Positions 37,252-46,584 of a stretch of DNA of 64,000 nucleotides are shown one piece after another. The number at the start of each line of letters is the position of its first letter. Position 1 is the first letter of the stretch. The notes beneath the pieces were generated by a model that saw nothing but the letters and a program-made list of their open reading frames with translations, did no database searches and was not told the origin of the DNA. Made by a program: the position numbers and the translations under genes. The stretch is taken from positions 620,001 through 684,000 of the forward strand of contig NZ_JALLGW010000001.1 of NCBI RefSeq assembly GCF_023074835.1, given 5' to 3'. The DNA comes from Halomarina salina. GTDB taxonomy: Archaea; Halobacteriota; Halobacteria; Halobacteriales; Haloarculaceae.

Positions 37252-38676
37252 ATGGTCGTCGGAGACATCGCGACAGGGACCGACGTCGTCGTCATCGGCG
37301 CGGGGCCGGGCGGCTACGTCGCCGCCATCCGTGCCGCACAGCTCGGAAAGGACGTGACGCTCGTGGAGAAGGACGCCTACGGGGGCACCTGCCTCAACTA
37401 CGGCTGCATCCCGTCGAAGGCGTTCGTCACGGCGGCGGGCGTCGCCCACGACGCGGCGAACGCCGAGGAGATGGGCATCCACGCCGACCCGGCCGTCGAC
37501 ATGGCCGGGATGACCTCGTGGAAGGACGACGTCGTCGACCAGTTGACCGGGGGCGTCGAGAAGCTCTGCAAGGCCAACGGCGTCAACCTCATGGAGGGCA
37601 CGGCGACGTTCGCCGACGAGAACAAGGTCCGCGTCGGCCACGATGGCGAGGGCCAGGGCAGCGAGTCGCTGGAGTTCGAACACGCCATCGTCTCGACCGG
37701 TTCGCGCCCCGTGCAGGTGCCGAACTTCGAGTTCGACGGCGAGCACATCCTCTCCTCGCGGGAGATGCTGGCGCTCGACTCGGTGCCCGAGAGCCTGCTC
37801 GTCGTCGGCGCGGGCTACATCGGGATGGAGCTCTCGACGGTGTTCGCCAAACTCGGCACGGACGTCACCGTCGTCGAGATGCTCGACTCGGCGCTGCCGG
37901 GCTACGAGGACGACGTGGCGCGCATCGTCCGCTCGCGCGCCGAGGACATCGGCGTCGACTTCCACTTCGGCGAGGCCGCCAGCGAGTGGGAGCAGATGGG
38001 CGACGGCATCACCGTCCGCACCGAGGACGCCGACGGCGAGGTCAGCGAGTTCGGCGCGGAGAAGGCGCTCGTCGCCGTCGGGCGCTCGCCCGTCACCGAC
38101 ACCCTCGACCTCGACGCGGCGGGCGTCGAGACGAACGACGAGGGGTTCATCGAGACGGACGACCGCGCCCGGTCGAACGTCGAGCACATCTACGCCGTCG
38201 GCGACGTCGCGGGCGAACCGATGCTCGCGCACAAGGCCAGCAAGGAGGGCCAGGTCGCCGCCGAGCACCTCGCCGGGGAACCCGCGGCGCTCGACTACCA
38301 GAGCGTCCCGGCGGCCGTCTTCACCGACCCCGAGATCGGGACGGTGGGGCTGACCGAGGCCGAGGCCGAGGAGCAGGGCTTCGAACCCGTCGTCGGCCAG
38401 ATGCCGATGCGGGCCTCCGGGCGCGCGCTCAGCATGAACGAGTCCGAGGGGTTCGTCCGCGTCGTCGCCGACGAACCGAGCGGGTTCGTCCTCGGCGCGC
38501 AGATAGTGGCCCCGGAGGCGAGCGAACTCGTCGCCGAACTCGCCCTCGCCATCGAGATGGGCGCGACGCTCGAAGACGTCGCCGCGACCATCCACGTCCA
38601 CCCGACGCTCTCGGAGGCGACGATGGAGGCAGCCGAGAACGCGATGGGTCACGCGATTCACACCTTGAACAGGTAG
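37252..38676 (+). CDS. lpdA: dihydrolipoyl dehydrogenase
   Basis: A 474-residue FAD flavoprotein that reoxidises lipoyl groups of 2-oxoacid dehydrogenase or glycine-cleavage complexes with NAD. FAD motif VVVIGAGPGGYVAAIRAAQL at 12-31; redox disulphide Cys47/Cys52 in GGTCLNYGCIPSK; NAD motif LLVVGAGYIGMELSTVFAKL; second FAD motif HIYAVGDVAGEPMLAHKA; active-site His-Glu region IHVHPTLSE near the end. The length is normal. No E1 or E2 gene is adjacent, so it may serve complexes encoded elsewhere. Start ATG 37252, with TATA-like aaatatc about 12-18 bases upstream being too close; ttcagc-free promoter is unclear. Confidence 0.93.
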   Translation: MVVGDIATGTDVVVIGAGPGGYVAAIRAAQLGKDVTLVEKDAYGGTCLNYGCIPSKAFVTAAGVAHDAANAEEMGIHADPAVDMAGMTSWKDDVVDQLTGGVEKLCKANGVNLMEGTATFADENKVRVGHDGEGQGSESLEFEHAIVSTGSRPVQVPNFEFDGEHILSSREMLALDSVPESLLVVGAGYIGMELSTVFAKLGTDVTVVEMLDSALPGYEDDVARIVRSRAEDIGVDFHFGEAASEWEQMGDGITVRTEDADGEVSEFGAEKALVAVGRSPVTDTLDLDAAGVETNDEGFIETDDRARSNVEHIYAVGDVAGEPMLAHKASKEGQVAAEHLAGEPAALDYQSVPAAVFTDPEIGTVGLTEAEAEEQGFEPVVGQMPMRASGRALSMNESEGFVRVVADEPSGFVLGAQIVAPEASELVAELALAIEMGATLEDVAATIHVHPTLSEATMEAAENAMGHAIHTLNR

Positions 38677-38762
38677 CGCCGGAGCTGCCAGGGTCACGGC
38701 CGTTCGTGGCAGAAGAATCAGAACGGTCGGTGGAGAGAACGGCTCCGACGAGACGAGTCGTT

Positions 38763-39689
38763 CTACGAGTACTCGTGTCTGATGACGAGCGTCCCGCTCG
38801 AATCTCTGACGAACACCGTATCGCCATCGTTGTTCCAGACGGGTGCATCGGCGTTCCAGTAGAGGTCGGCCGACGAGTCGGAGCCGCGACCAGTGTGAAG
38901 CGTGATCGACTGTCCGGGCTGTAGCGTGACGCCATCCGGGACGTAGTATCGATGGTTCTTCTCGTCCTCGACGAGCCATCCACCGATATCGAGTGGTCGG
39001 CCGCCACTGTTCTCGAAGACGATGTACTCGTCGTTCAGCACGTCGCGCTCGTCGCCACCCTGTGCGTCGGCGTGGACCCGCACCACGACGAGTTCACCCG
39101 GTGCAGGAGTTTCGGTTGGTAGTGCTGGAGTCGAGGAAGGCGTCTGTGTCGGGACCACATCGGTCCGGTCAGGAGTTTGGTCGGCCGTCGCAACTGGGGC
39201 CGGGGACTCCGGCGCGGCGGTGGTCGAAGCAGTGGGCACGACGCTGGTTTCCCGTGAGGGGTCAGGAACGCTGTCGGTCTGGGTCTGCCGTGATTCGGTC
39301 CGTCGCTCGGGAGTCGACGTCGCTGGAACGTCCGTCGAGACGGCGGCGGACGTCGTCGCTGCGGCAGTCGAAGTGTCGGTCGGTGCCGAGGGACCGCTCT
39401 CCGGTTGGGGGTCGGAACTCGTTCCACCGAGGGCGGACAGCACGACGAGAAGACCCAGTCCGTACAATCCGGCAACGACACCAGCTTTCGCTCCACCACC
39501 AGGAGCGATACCCGGCAGTCGGGCGAGTCGGGTGCCCCAGCCTCGATAGTCGCGCCAGACGACCCCCGCGAGAATAACCGGAAGACCCAGAATCACGAGC
39601 GGCACCAGACAGAGGTAGAGCAGCCCCACGACCGCGTTCCGCTTCGTACTGCCGGGACGCATCAACGGAACCCGGTCGGCGAGAACCAT
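38763..39689 (-). CDS. membrane-anchored lamin-tail domain protein
   Basis: A 308-residue protein: two N-terminal membrane helices (VVGLLYLCLVPLVILGLPVI at about 20-39; AGVVAGLYGLGLLVVLSALG at about 69-88), then a ~110-residue Ser/Thr/Pro-rich stalk, and a C-terminal lamin-tail (LTD) Ig-like domain: LNDEYIVFENSGGRPLDIGG, WLVEDEKNHRYYVPDGVTL, GQSITLHTGRGSDSS, WNNDGDTVFVRDSSG. Extracellular LTD domains in prokaryotes occur on surface proteins and secreted nucleases; no nuclease is present here. The stalk is a probable O-glycosylated spacer. Confidence 0.75.
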   Translation of the reverse strand: MVLADRVPLMRPGSTKRNAVVGLLYLCLVPLVILGLPVILAGVVWRDYRGWGTRLARLPGIAPGGGAKAGVVAGLYGLGLLVVLSALGGTSSDPQPESGPSAPTDTSTAAATTSAAVSTDVPATSTPERRTESRQTQTDSVPDPSRETSVVPTASTTAAPESPAPVATADQTPDRTDVVPTQTPSSTPALPTETPAPGELVVVRVHADAQGGDERDVLNDEYIVFENSGGRPLDIGGWLVEDEKNHRYYVPDGVTLQPGQSITLHTGRGSDSSADLYWNADAPVWNNDGDTVFVRDSSGTLVIRHEYS

Positions 39690-39799
39690 ATCGATGGATT
39701 ACATCACTCACCAGCATAAAGCAGTGCCGGGAGGTGACAGTGTCGCAGAACCGGAGCCGTGCACCATCCCAGCGCCGTGGACAGTGCGTCCCGAGTACG

Positions 39800-40282
39800 C
39801 TACTCCTCGATGTACCGTCGCCACTCGTCGCCCTCTGCGACGCGTTTGATGAACTCGTTGCGCTCCCTGAGAACGCGGGTGAATCGCCGTTCGACGGCCC
39901 GGTCGAAGACGCGCCCGACGGGGCCGAGCGGCGACGCGAAGGTGACCACGTCGCGGAGCATCGTCCCGTCGACGGCGTCCTCGTCCTCGAACGCGAAGAA
40001 GTGGTCGTGGACGAACGTGTCGAGCGGCCCCTCCTTCATCGTCTGCCGGAAGTGGTTCGGCCGGGAGAACGCGCTCACCTTCGTCGTGAGTTCGAACCGC
40101 TTGCCGAGCAGCGGCACCTGCCAGACCGTCGACTCGCCCGGCGTCGCGAGACCGCTGACGGCCCCGGCCACCGGGCGAGTCCCCTCGCTCGACGTCTCGT
40201 GCTGGAGGTCGATGCTCCGCGCGAGGTCGAAGACGCGCTCTGTCGGCGCGTCGACGTGCGTCTCGGCTCGAATCGTCACCAT
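39800..40282 (-). CDS. SRPBCC (START-like) superfamily protein
   Basis: A 160-residue helix-grip protein of the polyketide-cyclase/SRPBCC type. It starts TIRAETHVDAPTERVFDLAR, the typical first strand and helix, continues with beta strands (FELTTKVSAFSRPNHFRQTM; GTMLRDVVTFASPLGPVG) and ends in the long C-terminal helix (VERRFTRVLRERNEFIKRVA). Such proteins bind hydrophobic ligands or act as ring-hydroxylase/cyclase relatives; the ligand is unknown. It is divergent from pheA with an 87-base gap. Confidence 0.8.
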   Translation of the reverse strand: MVTIRAETHVDAPTERVFDLARSIDLQHETSSEGTRPVAGAVSGLATPGESTVWQVPLLGKRFELTTKVSAFSRPNHFRQTMKEGPLDTFVHDHFFAFEDEDAVDGTMLRDVVTFASPLGPVGRVFDRAVERRFTRVLRERNEFIKRVAEGDEWRRYIEE

Positions 40283-40369
40283 GTCGTCGTCACTCGCACC
40301 AGAGGAGCGGTCAGGATGAAAGTTGGCACCGCCGACGTGTTTTTCCGGAATCGCACCGAGGGCGAACGT

Positions 40370-41194
40370 ATGAAGGTCATCACGCTCGGCCCCGAGGGGA
40401 CGTACTCCCACCGGGCGGCCCGAGCGGTCGTCGGCGAGGACGCGGGCGACGACGCCATCCAGTTCACCGAGTCGGTCGCGGACATCGTCGCCCGCGTCGC
40501 CGACGGCGAGGCAGAACGGGGCGTCGTCCCCATCGAGAACAGTATCGAGGGCTCCGTGACGGAGAGCCTCGACGCGCTCTGTGACAGCGAGGTGGCGGTC
40601 GTCCTCGAACTCGTCACGCCCATCCGCCACGCCCTGCTCGCGCAGGGGCCGGAGTTCTCCCGCGTGGTCAGCCACTCCCAGGCGCTCGCGCAGTGTCGGA
40701 GCTACCTCGAAGAGAACCACCCGGACGTGACCCAGGAGGCGGTCGCCTCGACCGCTCGCGGCGTCGAGATAGCGCGCGAGGACCCCACGGCCGCCGGTAT
40801 CGCGCATCCCGACACCGCGGGCGACGACCTGCAGGTCCTCGCCGAGGGCATCCAGGACCGCACCTCGAACGCGACCCGGTTCCTCGTCGTCGCGCCCGCC
40901 AGCGAACGGCAGGACGGCGGCGGGAAGACCTCCTTCGTCGTCTACCCGAACACGAACCACCCCGGCCTGCTGCTCGAACTGCTCGAACCGTTCGCCGGCC
41001 GCGACATCAACCTCACGCGCATCGAGTCCCGGCCGAGCGGCGAGCGACTGGGCGACTACGTCTTCCACATCGACGTCGCGGCGGGTCTCTACGAGGACCG
41101 GACGCAGGAGGCACTCGACACCGTCGAGTCGCTCGTCGGCGACGGCTGGGTCCGGACGCTCGGGTCGTACGACACCCGCCACGTCCTGTACTGA
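40370..41194 (+). CDS. pheA: prephenate dehydratase
   Basis: A 274-residue monofunctional enzyme that converts prephenate to phenylpyruvate in phenylalanine synthesis. It begins MKVITLGPEGTYSHRAA. Catalytic domain motifs: VPIENSIEGSV near 54, ILxP-like VTPIRHALLAQ, SHSQALAQCRSYL, the TSNATRFLVV segment with the essential Thr, then the ACT regulatory domain KTSFVVYPNTNHPGLLLELL with GRDINLTRIESRP, which binds Phe for feedback inhibition. No chorismate mutase is fused. ATG 40370 is the start; tttttccgg about 20-29 bases upstream is TATA-like. Confidence 0.92.
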   Translation: MKVITLGPEGTYSHRAARAVVGEDAGDDAIQFTESVADIVARVADGEAERGVVPIENSIEGSVTESLDALCDSEVAVVLELVTPIRHALLAQGPEFSRVVSHSQALAQCRSYLEENHPDVTQEAVASTARGVEIAREDPTAAGIAHPDTAGDDLQVLAEGIQDRTSNATRFLVVAPASERQDGGGKTSFVVYPNTNHPGLLLELLEPFAGRDINLTRIESRPSGERLGDYVFHIDVAAGLYEDRTQEALDTVESLVGDGWVRTLGSYDTRHVLY

Positions 41195-41279
41195 CGCGTC
41201 GGGGCCGGTGTCGGGCCCTGAACAGTCACTGGCCCAGTCCTGTACTAGACTTATCAGGTGCGGCGGCCTACCGCCCCCC

Positions 41280-41687
41280 ATGCCACGACGCAACCCGTTC
41301 GAGGACATCGAGCGCATGTTCGAGGAGATGAACGAGGGGTTCCGCGCGTTCGACACGAAGATAACCCGCGGCGTGGCGGTCGACGTCGTGGACCAGGACG
41401 ACAGCTACGTCGTCACCGCCGACCTGCCGGGCTACGACAAGGACGACATCGACGTCCGCCTCTCGGGGAACAGCCTCACCATCGGCGCGTCCCGCGAGAC
41501 GGAGTCGTCCGAAGAGGAGGAGCGCTACGTCCGACAGGAGCGCTCCAGCGAGTCCGTCTCGCGGACGCTCCGCCTGCCCGAACGGGTCGACGAGGAGTCG
41601 ACCGACGCCTCGTACAACAACGGCGTGCTGACCATCACGCTCGGGAAGGCCAGCGAGGACGACGGCGAGTCCATCCCCATCAACTGA
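41280..41687 (+). CDS. Hsp20 small heat-shock protein
   Basis: A 135-residue alpha-crystallin-type chaperone, holding unfolded proteins in soluble form. The crystallin domain runs from VAVDVVDQDDSYVVTADLPGYD to ASYNNGVLTITLGKA; the A-x-x-x-n-G-v-L signature is ASYNNGVL near 111-118. The tail ends in SIPIN, the I-x-I motif that holds oligomers. The promoter ctagacttatc (41245-41255) lies 25-35 bases before ATG 41280, leaderless. It follows pheA in the same direction but has its own promoter. Confidence 0.9.
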   Translation: MPRRNPFEDIERMFEEMNEGFRAFDTKITRGVAVDVVDQDDSYVVTADLPGYDKDDIDVRLSGNSLTIGASRETESSEEEERYVRQERSSESVSRTLRLPERVDEESTDASYNNGVLTITLGKASEDDGESIPIN

Positions 41688-41702
41688 CCCGGTACCGGCC
41701 AC

Positions 41703-42167
41703 TCACAGACGCGCCACGAGTTCTTCGCCGGCCAATTCGACGATAGCTCGCCAGTCGGACGGACGCTCACCACCGCGTTTGGGCGGGTCGAGCGGGAGCG
41801 TCAGCGCGTGGAACGCGAACCCGTCGAGCGTCTCCGCGGCCGTCCGCCCGACGAACTCGGCGTTCTCCCGTTTCGAGGAGACGCCGCCCGAGGCGAGGTC
41901 GTAGTGCTCCGTGAACAGTTGGCAGACGGTCACGCGCTCGACGGCGAGCGTCCCGTCCGAGAGGTGCCGGAAGAGTTTCGCGGTGTTGTCCGCCGGGTCC
42001 GCGCGTCGCCACTCCAGTTCCACCAGCACGAGGTGGTCGGCCGACTCGCCGCCGACGTCGACGGGGGTCCGACCGACGCGGTACTCGGTCGTCCAGTCGA
42101 AGTCGGGGGCGCGCGACGCCAGTCGGTCCCGGAGGAGGACCTGCACGTCCGACGCGAACCGGCCCAT
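41703..42167 (-). CDS. haloarchaeal protein with nuclease-like DxnELE pattern
   Basis: A 154-residue protein. The central segment reads TEYRVGRTPVDVGGESADHL then VLVELEWRR, resembling the Asp...Glu-x-Glu/Lys core of the PD-(D/E)xK nuclease fold, followed by helices (NTAKLFRHLSDGTL) and a strand with Cys (ERVTVCQLFTEHYDL). I infer a possible restriction-like fold, but the usual Lys is missing (Trp in its place), so it may be inactive or unrelated. It converges with hsp20; the stop codons are 15 bases apart. Confidence 0.65.
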   Translation of the reverse strand: MGRFASDVQVLLRDRLASRAPDFDWTTEYRVGRTPVDVGGESADHLVLVELEWRRADPADNTAKLFRHLSDGTLAVERVTVCQLFTEHYDLASGGVSSKRENAEFVGRTAAETLDGFAFHALTLPLDPPKRGGERPSDWRAIVELAGEELVARL

Positions 42168-42281
42168 GAGCTGGCGGCGGACCGCACTGGCAAACCGTTT
42201 GTGGACTCGCCGGAGCGCCGACGCGTCGGAAGGGCTACCGTCTCGTGGTGGTGTCCGTCACGAGCGTCGTCGCGTGGCCGG

Positions 42282-43433
42282 TCACTCCGGTTCGACCCGG
42301 CACTCGACGGGCGTGTCGAGGAACCGGCCGACGTCGCTCGCTTCCGCGTCGATTCGGTCGCGAACGTCCTCTCCGCCGGCGGGGTCGAGGGTGTCCAGGG
42401 GTTCGAACGGCGAGACGGTGACGATGGCGGGCGACCGCGACCGGTCGAGATGCCAGGTTCCGACCACGCGGCCGTCGACGAGCACCGTCGGCCGGATGAT
42501 GCCGCCGCCGGGCCAGACGTGCGACTCGTACATCGTTGGGATGGGCCGGTTGGTCCGCTCGTAGCCGAGCAGGAACGTGTCGTACCGTGGGAGGAGGCGG
42601 ACGTGCGGAGACGCCGAGGACTCGTCGTCGAGAGCGTCGGGAGCGTCGGTCGACACCCACATCGTCTCGTCGCCGACCCGCACCTCGCGTGCGTCGTCCC
42701 CCAGCGAGTCCCACGCCGTCTGCACGTCAGTCGCGTAGAGGCCGCTCCACGCCGCGAAGTCCGACTTCGTCGTCGGCCCGTACGCGGTCAGGTAGCGCCG
42801 CGCGAGCGTCGCGAGCGCGGTCTCTCGGTCCGGCGGCGCGTCGAGCGTGACCCACGAATCGAGCAGGTCGTAGGCGTTCTTCCCGTCGACGGGGGCGACC
42901 TCGCAGAGGACGCCGCGGAGCGCCGCCCGTCGAATCAGGACGTTGGGTGCCCGACTGGACGGGTCGACGTCGACGCCCGCCTCGACGAGGTGCGCTGCGA
43001 TGTCCCGCTTCGTGAGCGGCCCCTCGTCGGCCAGTACGGAGCCGATAGTCTCGACGGCCGCCTCGACCGCCTCCTCGTCGAGACCCCACTCTGCCAGCCG
43101 TCGGGGCTCCGGGCCACGGGTGGCGAACGTCGGCCCGAACACCGAGAGCAGTAGCGAGAGGTCGTCGGTAGCGACGAGGTGGAGCGTCCCGCGCATGCAC
43201 CACGTCCTGACGACCGACCGGTCCTCGTAGAGCGCGCGGTCCACGTCGGCGACCGTCAGTCCTCGGCCGCGTGCGCGGACGGACAGCGCCGCGCTCGGCG
43301 TCTCCTGTGCCTGAAGCCCGAGGGTCGCCGCGGCGATGTCGGCGACGGTCGCCGTCTCCTGTGCGTGTGGCGCGAGGCGCTGTGCGTGCACGCGTCGGTG
43401 CCGGGCGTCGCGTTCCGTGAGCCGTGAACTCAT
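42282..43433 (-). CDS. winged-helix protein, AlkZ/YcaQ-like
   Basis: A 383-residue member of the HTH_42 (AlkZ/YcaQ) family of DNA glycosylase-like proteins that release alkylated bases or unhook crosslinks. The QxQ signature is visible in LGLQAQETPSAAL near 39-51, with the CMRGTLHLVATDD and FGPTFATRGPE segments and a large winged-helix C-terminal half (TKSDFAAWSGL; PHVRLLPRYDTFLLGYERTN; RPTVLVDGRVVGTWHL). Start at ATG 43433 (MSSRLTERDARHRR). A TATA-like box is unclear. Confidence 0.82.
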   Translation of the reverse strand: MSSRLTERDARHRRVHAQRLAPHAQETATVADIAAATLGLQAQETPSAALSVRARGRGLTVADVDRALYEDRSVVRTWCMRGTLHLVATDDLSLLLSVFGPTFATRGPEPRRLAEWGLDEEAVEAAVETIGSVLADEGPLTKRDIAAHLVEAGVDVDPSSRAPNVLIRRAALRGVLCEVAPVDGKNAYDLLDSWVTLDAPPDRETALATLARRYLTAYGPTTKSDFAAWSGLYATDVQTAWDSLGDDAREVRVGDETMWVSTDAPDALDDESSASPHVRLLPRYDTFLLGYERTNRPIPTMYESHVWPGGGIIRPTVLVDGRVVGTWHLDRSRSPAIVTVSPFEPLDTLDPAGGEDVRDRIDAEASDVGRFLDTPVECRVEPE

Positions 43434-43520
43434 GAGAGGTAGAGAGGCGACGACCGGCAAAGAACAGTGCTGTGAGCGATACGGAACGGAGGGCGTCCTG
43501 TCGCTTCTGTCCGACCTCCT

Positions 43521-46160
43521 TCAGTCGATCTGGATGGCGGGCCGACTCGGCGTGGCCTTCTTCGCCACGCTCTCGTCGGCCTCGGCCGCGGGCACGACGA
43601 CCACGTCGGCACCGAACTCGCGTTCGACCAGCCACGCCGCCTGTCGCAGCACGTCCAGTTCGCGCTCGGGGGCCAGCGCGCTCGTCAGCGACTGGCGCTC
43701 GTTCTGCAGGTTCTGCCCGTAGCTGGCCGCCTCGTCGCCCTTCTCGCGGATGTCGTCTTCCTGCATCAACTCGCCGATGACGTTCGGCGCGTCGCTCTCG
43801 ATGGCGATGTCCAGCGCGCGGTGTTTCCACTCCGGCGCGACGACGATGGTGACCTGCTCGGGGTCCTCGATACCCGCCACGTCGACGATGTTACGCACGT
43901 CCTCGCGGGTGTTCTCGACCAACTGGCGCTCACGGTCCGCGTCGCTCGCGTCGCCGGCGGGCGTCGGGAACGAGGCTTCGGCGGCGAACCCGTCGTGACC
44001 CAGCGTCGACCACACCTCCTCCGCGACGTGGGGCGTCACGGGGGCCAGCAGTCGCGTGGCGACCGACAGGCCGCGCTCGTACGTCTCGGCGTGCGGGTCG
44101 GTGTAGTCGCGGTACTGGCGCAGCAGGCCCACCAGGTCGCGCGTCTCGCGCAGCGCCTCCGCGAACGTCAGGTCCTCGTAGCTCTCGCGGGCGCTGACGA
44201 TGGTGGCGTCTATCTCGCGGGCGACGTACTCCGCGATGGCGTCGCGCTCACCCTCGGGCGGCGATTCGGTGAACTCCTCGACCGTCTCGTACAGGCGTTG
44301 CAGGAAGCCGTACGCGGACTGGACGCCCGTCTCGGACCAGTCGAAGTCCCGCTCGGGGCGGGCGGCCTGCATCGTGAACAGGCGGGCGGTGTCCGCGCCG
44401 TACTCGTCGACGATGGCCAGCGGCGAGACGCCGTTACCCTTCGACTTCGACATCTTCTCGCCGTCGGCCAGCACCATCCCCTGGGTCACCAGGTTCTCGA
44501 ACGGTTCGCGGTGGTCCAGCATCTCCATGTCCGCGATGGCCTTCGTGACGAACCGCGAGTACAGCAGGTGCATCACGGCGTGTTCGATGCCGCCCACGTA
44601 CTGGTCGACGGGCATCCAGTCGTCGGCCTGCTCGACGTCGAACGGCGCATCCTCGTCGTCCGGCGAGACGAAGCGCAGGAAGTACCACGCCGAATCGACG
44701 AACGTGTCCATCGTGTCCGTCTCCCGTTCGGCGTCGCCGCCGCAGTCGGGGCAGGTGGTCCGCTTCCACTTCGTCGCCTCGTCCAGCGGGTTCCCGGTCG
44801 TGTGGACGAACTCGGGCAACTCGACGGGCAACTCCTCCTCTGGGACCATCACGGGGCCGCAGTCCTCGCAGTGGACGACCGGAATCGGCGTCCCCCAGTA
44901 GCGCTGCCGGGAGATGCCCCAGTCGCGCAGGCGGTACTGGACGTGGTCGGTCGCCGACTCGATGTCGCTCGTCAGTTCATCGCGGGCGACGGCGCTCTCG
45001 GTGCCCGAGTAGTCGTCGCTGTTGACCAGTACGCCGTCGTCGGTGAACGCCGCCTCGCTCACGTCCGGCACCTCGTCGGTCGATGGGGCGACGACGGGCA
45101 CGATGTCGATGCCGTACTCGCTGGCGAACGCGTGGTCGCGGGTGTCGTGGCCCGGCACGCCCATCAGCGCGCCCGTCCCGACGTCCGACAGGACGAAGTC
45201 GGCGACGTAGACCGGAATCTCCTCGCCCGTCGCGGGGTTCGTCGCGGTCAGGTCGGTCTTCACGCCCTTCGGTTCGTCGCCCTCGGGGTCGGCCTCCTCC
45301 TCGACGAACCGCCGGACGTCGTCGTCCCGTTCGGCCACCTCCTGCGCGATGTGGTGGCCGGGAGCCAGCGCGAAGAACGTCGCGCCGTAGATGGTGTCGA
45401 TGCGCGTCGTGAACACCTCGACGGGGCCGTGGTCGGATACCTGGAACTCTAATCGGGCACCCGGCTGACGACCGATCCAGTTCTCCTGCATCTGGCGGAC
45501 GTTGTCGGGCCACCCGTCCAACTCCTCCAGGTCGTCGGCCAACTCGTCGGCGTACTCGGTGATGCCCCAGAACCACTGGTCCAGTTCGCGGGTCTCGACG
45601 GGCGTGCCACACCGCCAGCAGACCTCCTCGTCCCCCTCGACCTGCTCGTCGGCCAGGACCGTCTCGCACGAGGGACACCAGTTGACCTCGCTGGCCTCGC
45701 GGTAGACCAGACCCTCCTCGTGCAACCGCTCGAACAGCCACTGGTTCCACCGGAAGTAGTCGGGGTCGCAGGTCGCAATCTCGCGGTCCCAGTCGTAGCC
45801 GAAGCCCATCGCGTGCATCTGCTCGCGCATCGTCTCGATGCACGACAGCGTCCAGTCGCGGGGGTTCGTGTCCCGCTCGATGGCCGCGTTCTCGGCCGGC
45901 AACCCGAATGAGTCCCAGCCGATGGGGTGGAGGACGTGTTCGCCGCGCATCCGCCGGAATCGGGCGTACGCGTCCGTGATGGTGTAGTTGCGGACGTGGC
46001 CCATGTGCAACTCCCCGGAGGTGTAGGGGAACATCCCCAGCACGTACGTTGGGTCGTCGGCGTCGTCGGGGATGTGGAACACGTCCGCGTCGTCCCACTC
46101 GCCTTGCCACCGAGGCTCTATCTCGCTATGGTCGAAGCCGCGTCGGTCCTGGTCCTGCAT
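43521..46160 (-). CDS. leuS: leucyl-tRNA synthetase
   Basis: An 879-residue class I synthetase. HIGH-type HMGH at 52-55 in YTSGELHMGHVRNYT; KMSKS near 567 in EKMSKSKGNGVSP; zinc module CPSC...CWRC near 162-183; CP1 editing domain with TTRIDTIYGATFFAL and GVPGHDTRDHAFA (editing Asp); a second zinc module CEDC...CPDC inside. The wording GWDSFGLPAENAAI and MGHVRNYT, and the size, are closer to bacterial LeuRS than to archaeal/eukaryal ones, in line with reports that haloarchaea carry a bacterial-type LeuRS. A Shine-Dalgarno-like GGAGG lies 12 bases before the ATG at 46160. Confidence 0.93.
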   Translation of the reverse strand: MQDQDRRGFDHSEIEPRWQGEWDDADVFHIPDDADDPTYVLGMFPYTSGELHMGHVRNYTITDAYARFRRMRGEHVLHPIGWDSFGLPAENAAIERDTNPRDWTLSCIETMREQMHAMGFGYDWDREIATCDPDYFRWNQWLFERLHEEGLVYREASEVNWCPSCETVLADEQVEGDEEVCWRCGTPVETRELDQWFWGITEYADELADDLEELDGWPDNVRQMQENWIGRQPGARLEFQVSDHGPVEVFTTRIDTIYGATFFALAPGHHIAQEVAERDDDVRRFVEEEADPEGDEPKGVKTDLTATNPATGEEIPVYVADFVLSDVGTGALMGVPGHDTRDHAFASEYGIDIVPVVAPSTDEVPDVSEAAFTDDGVLVNSDDYSGTESAVARDELTSDIESATDHVQYRLRDWGISRQRYWGTPIPVVHCEDCGPVMVPEEELPVELPEFVHTTGNPLDEATKWKRTTCPDCGGDAERETDTMDTFVDSAWYFLRFVSPDDEDAPFDVEQADDWMPVDQYVGGIEHAVMHLLYSRFVTKAIADMEMLDHREPFENLVTQGMVLADGEKMSKSKGNGVSPLAIVDEYGADTARLFTMQAARPERDFDWSETGVQSAYGFLQRLYETVEEFTESPPEGERDAIAEYVAREIDATIVSARESYEDLTFAEALRETRDLVGLLRQYRDYTDPHAETYERGLSVATRLLAPVTPHVAEEVWSTLGHDGFAAEASFPTPAGDASDADRERQLVENTREDVRNIVDVAGIEDPEQVTIVVAPEWKHRALDIAIESDAPNVIGELMQEDDIREKGDEAASYGQNLQNERQSLTSALAPERELDVLRQAAWLVEREFGADVVVVPAAEADESVAKKATPSRPAIQID

Positions 46161-46318
46161 GATGGTGATATACCTCCTGCTACTCGGTGCGTACTTCTTT
46201 AGGTTGTCATTCGACAGCGGGGACTGACAGGTACGAGCGCGGAGGTGAGGCGGTCGCCCCCGGACTCGGCGACGGCGAGAGGGTCACCGATTTATCCTCC
46301 CGAGTCGTCAGGTCCAGT

Positions 46319-46534
46319 ATGAGCGAATCGGACGACCCGAGCGGTCTGACTGGCACGCTACGAACCGTCACGCCGGAGTACTTCGGCCGCCCCGACGCCG
46401 AGATGGACGTCTTCGGCTGGTCGATGTTCCTCGGCCTCGTCATCCTGCTCGTCCCGCTGCTCCCGTTCATCGTCATCGTCTGGCTCATCTCGAAACTGGC
46501 CGAGCGGGGCCACCGGCGCGCACAGAACAGGTAG
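46319..46534 (+). CDS. small single-helix membrane protein
   Basis: A 71-residue protein: a short polar start with TLRTVTPEYFGRPDAEMDVF, then one long hydrophobic stretch (GWSMFLGLVILLVPLLPFIV, about 33-52, continuing IVWLISKLAE) that could be one or two tightly packed helices, and a basic tail (RGHRRAQNR) that is cytoplasmic. The PDAEMDV...GW start and LVPLLPF core look conserved among haloarchaeal tiny membrane proteins. Function unknown. The TATA-like gatttatcc at about 46289-46297 lies 22-30 bases before ATG 46319. Confidence 0.65.
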   Translation: MSESDDPSGLTGTLRTVTPEYFGRPDAEMDVFGWSMFLGLVILLVPLLPFIVIVWLISKLAERGHRRAQNR

Positions 46535-46584
46535 GAGAGGAGACCGAACGAGGGAGAGAGCCGGGACCGCCAGCGAACGCGTCG

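Noticed and set aside
43821-45452. Open frame of 543 codons on the plus strand
   Set aside because: Antisense shadow of leuS, which has complete synthetase motifs.
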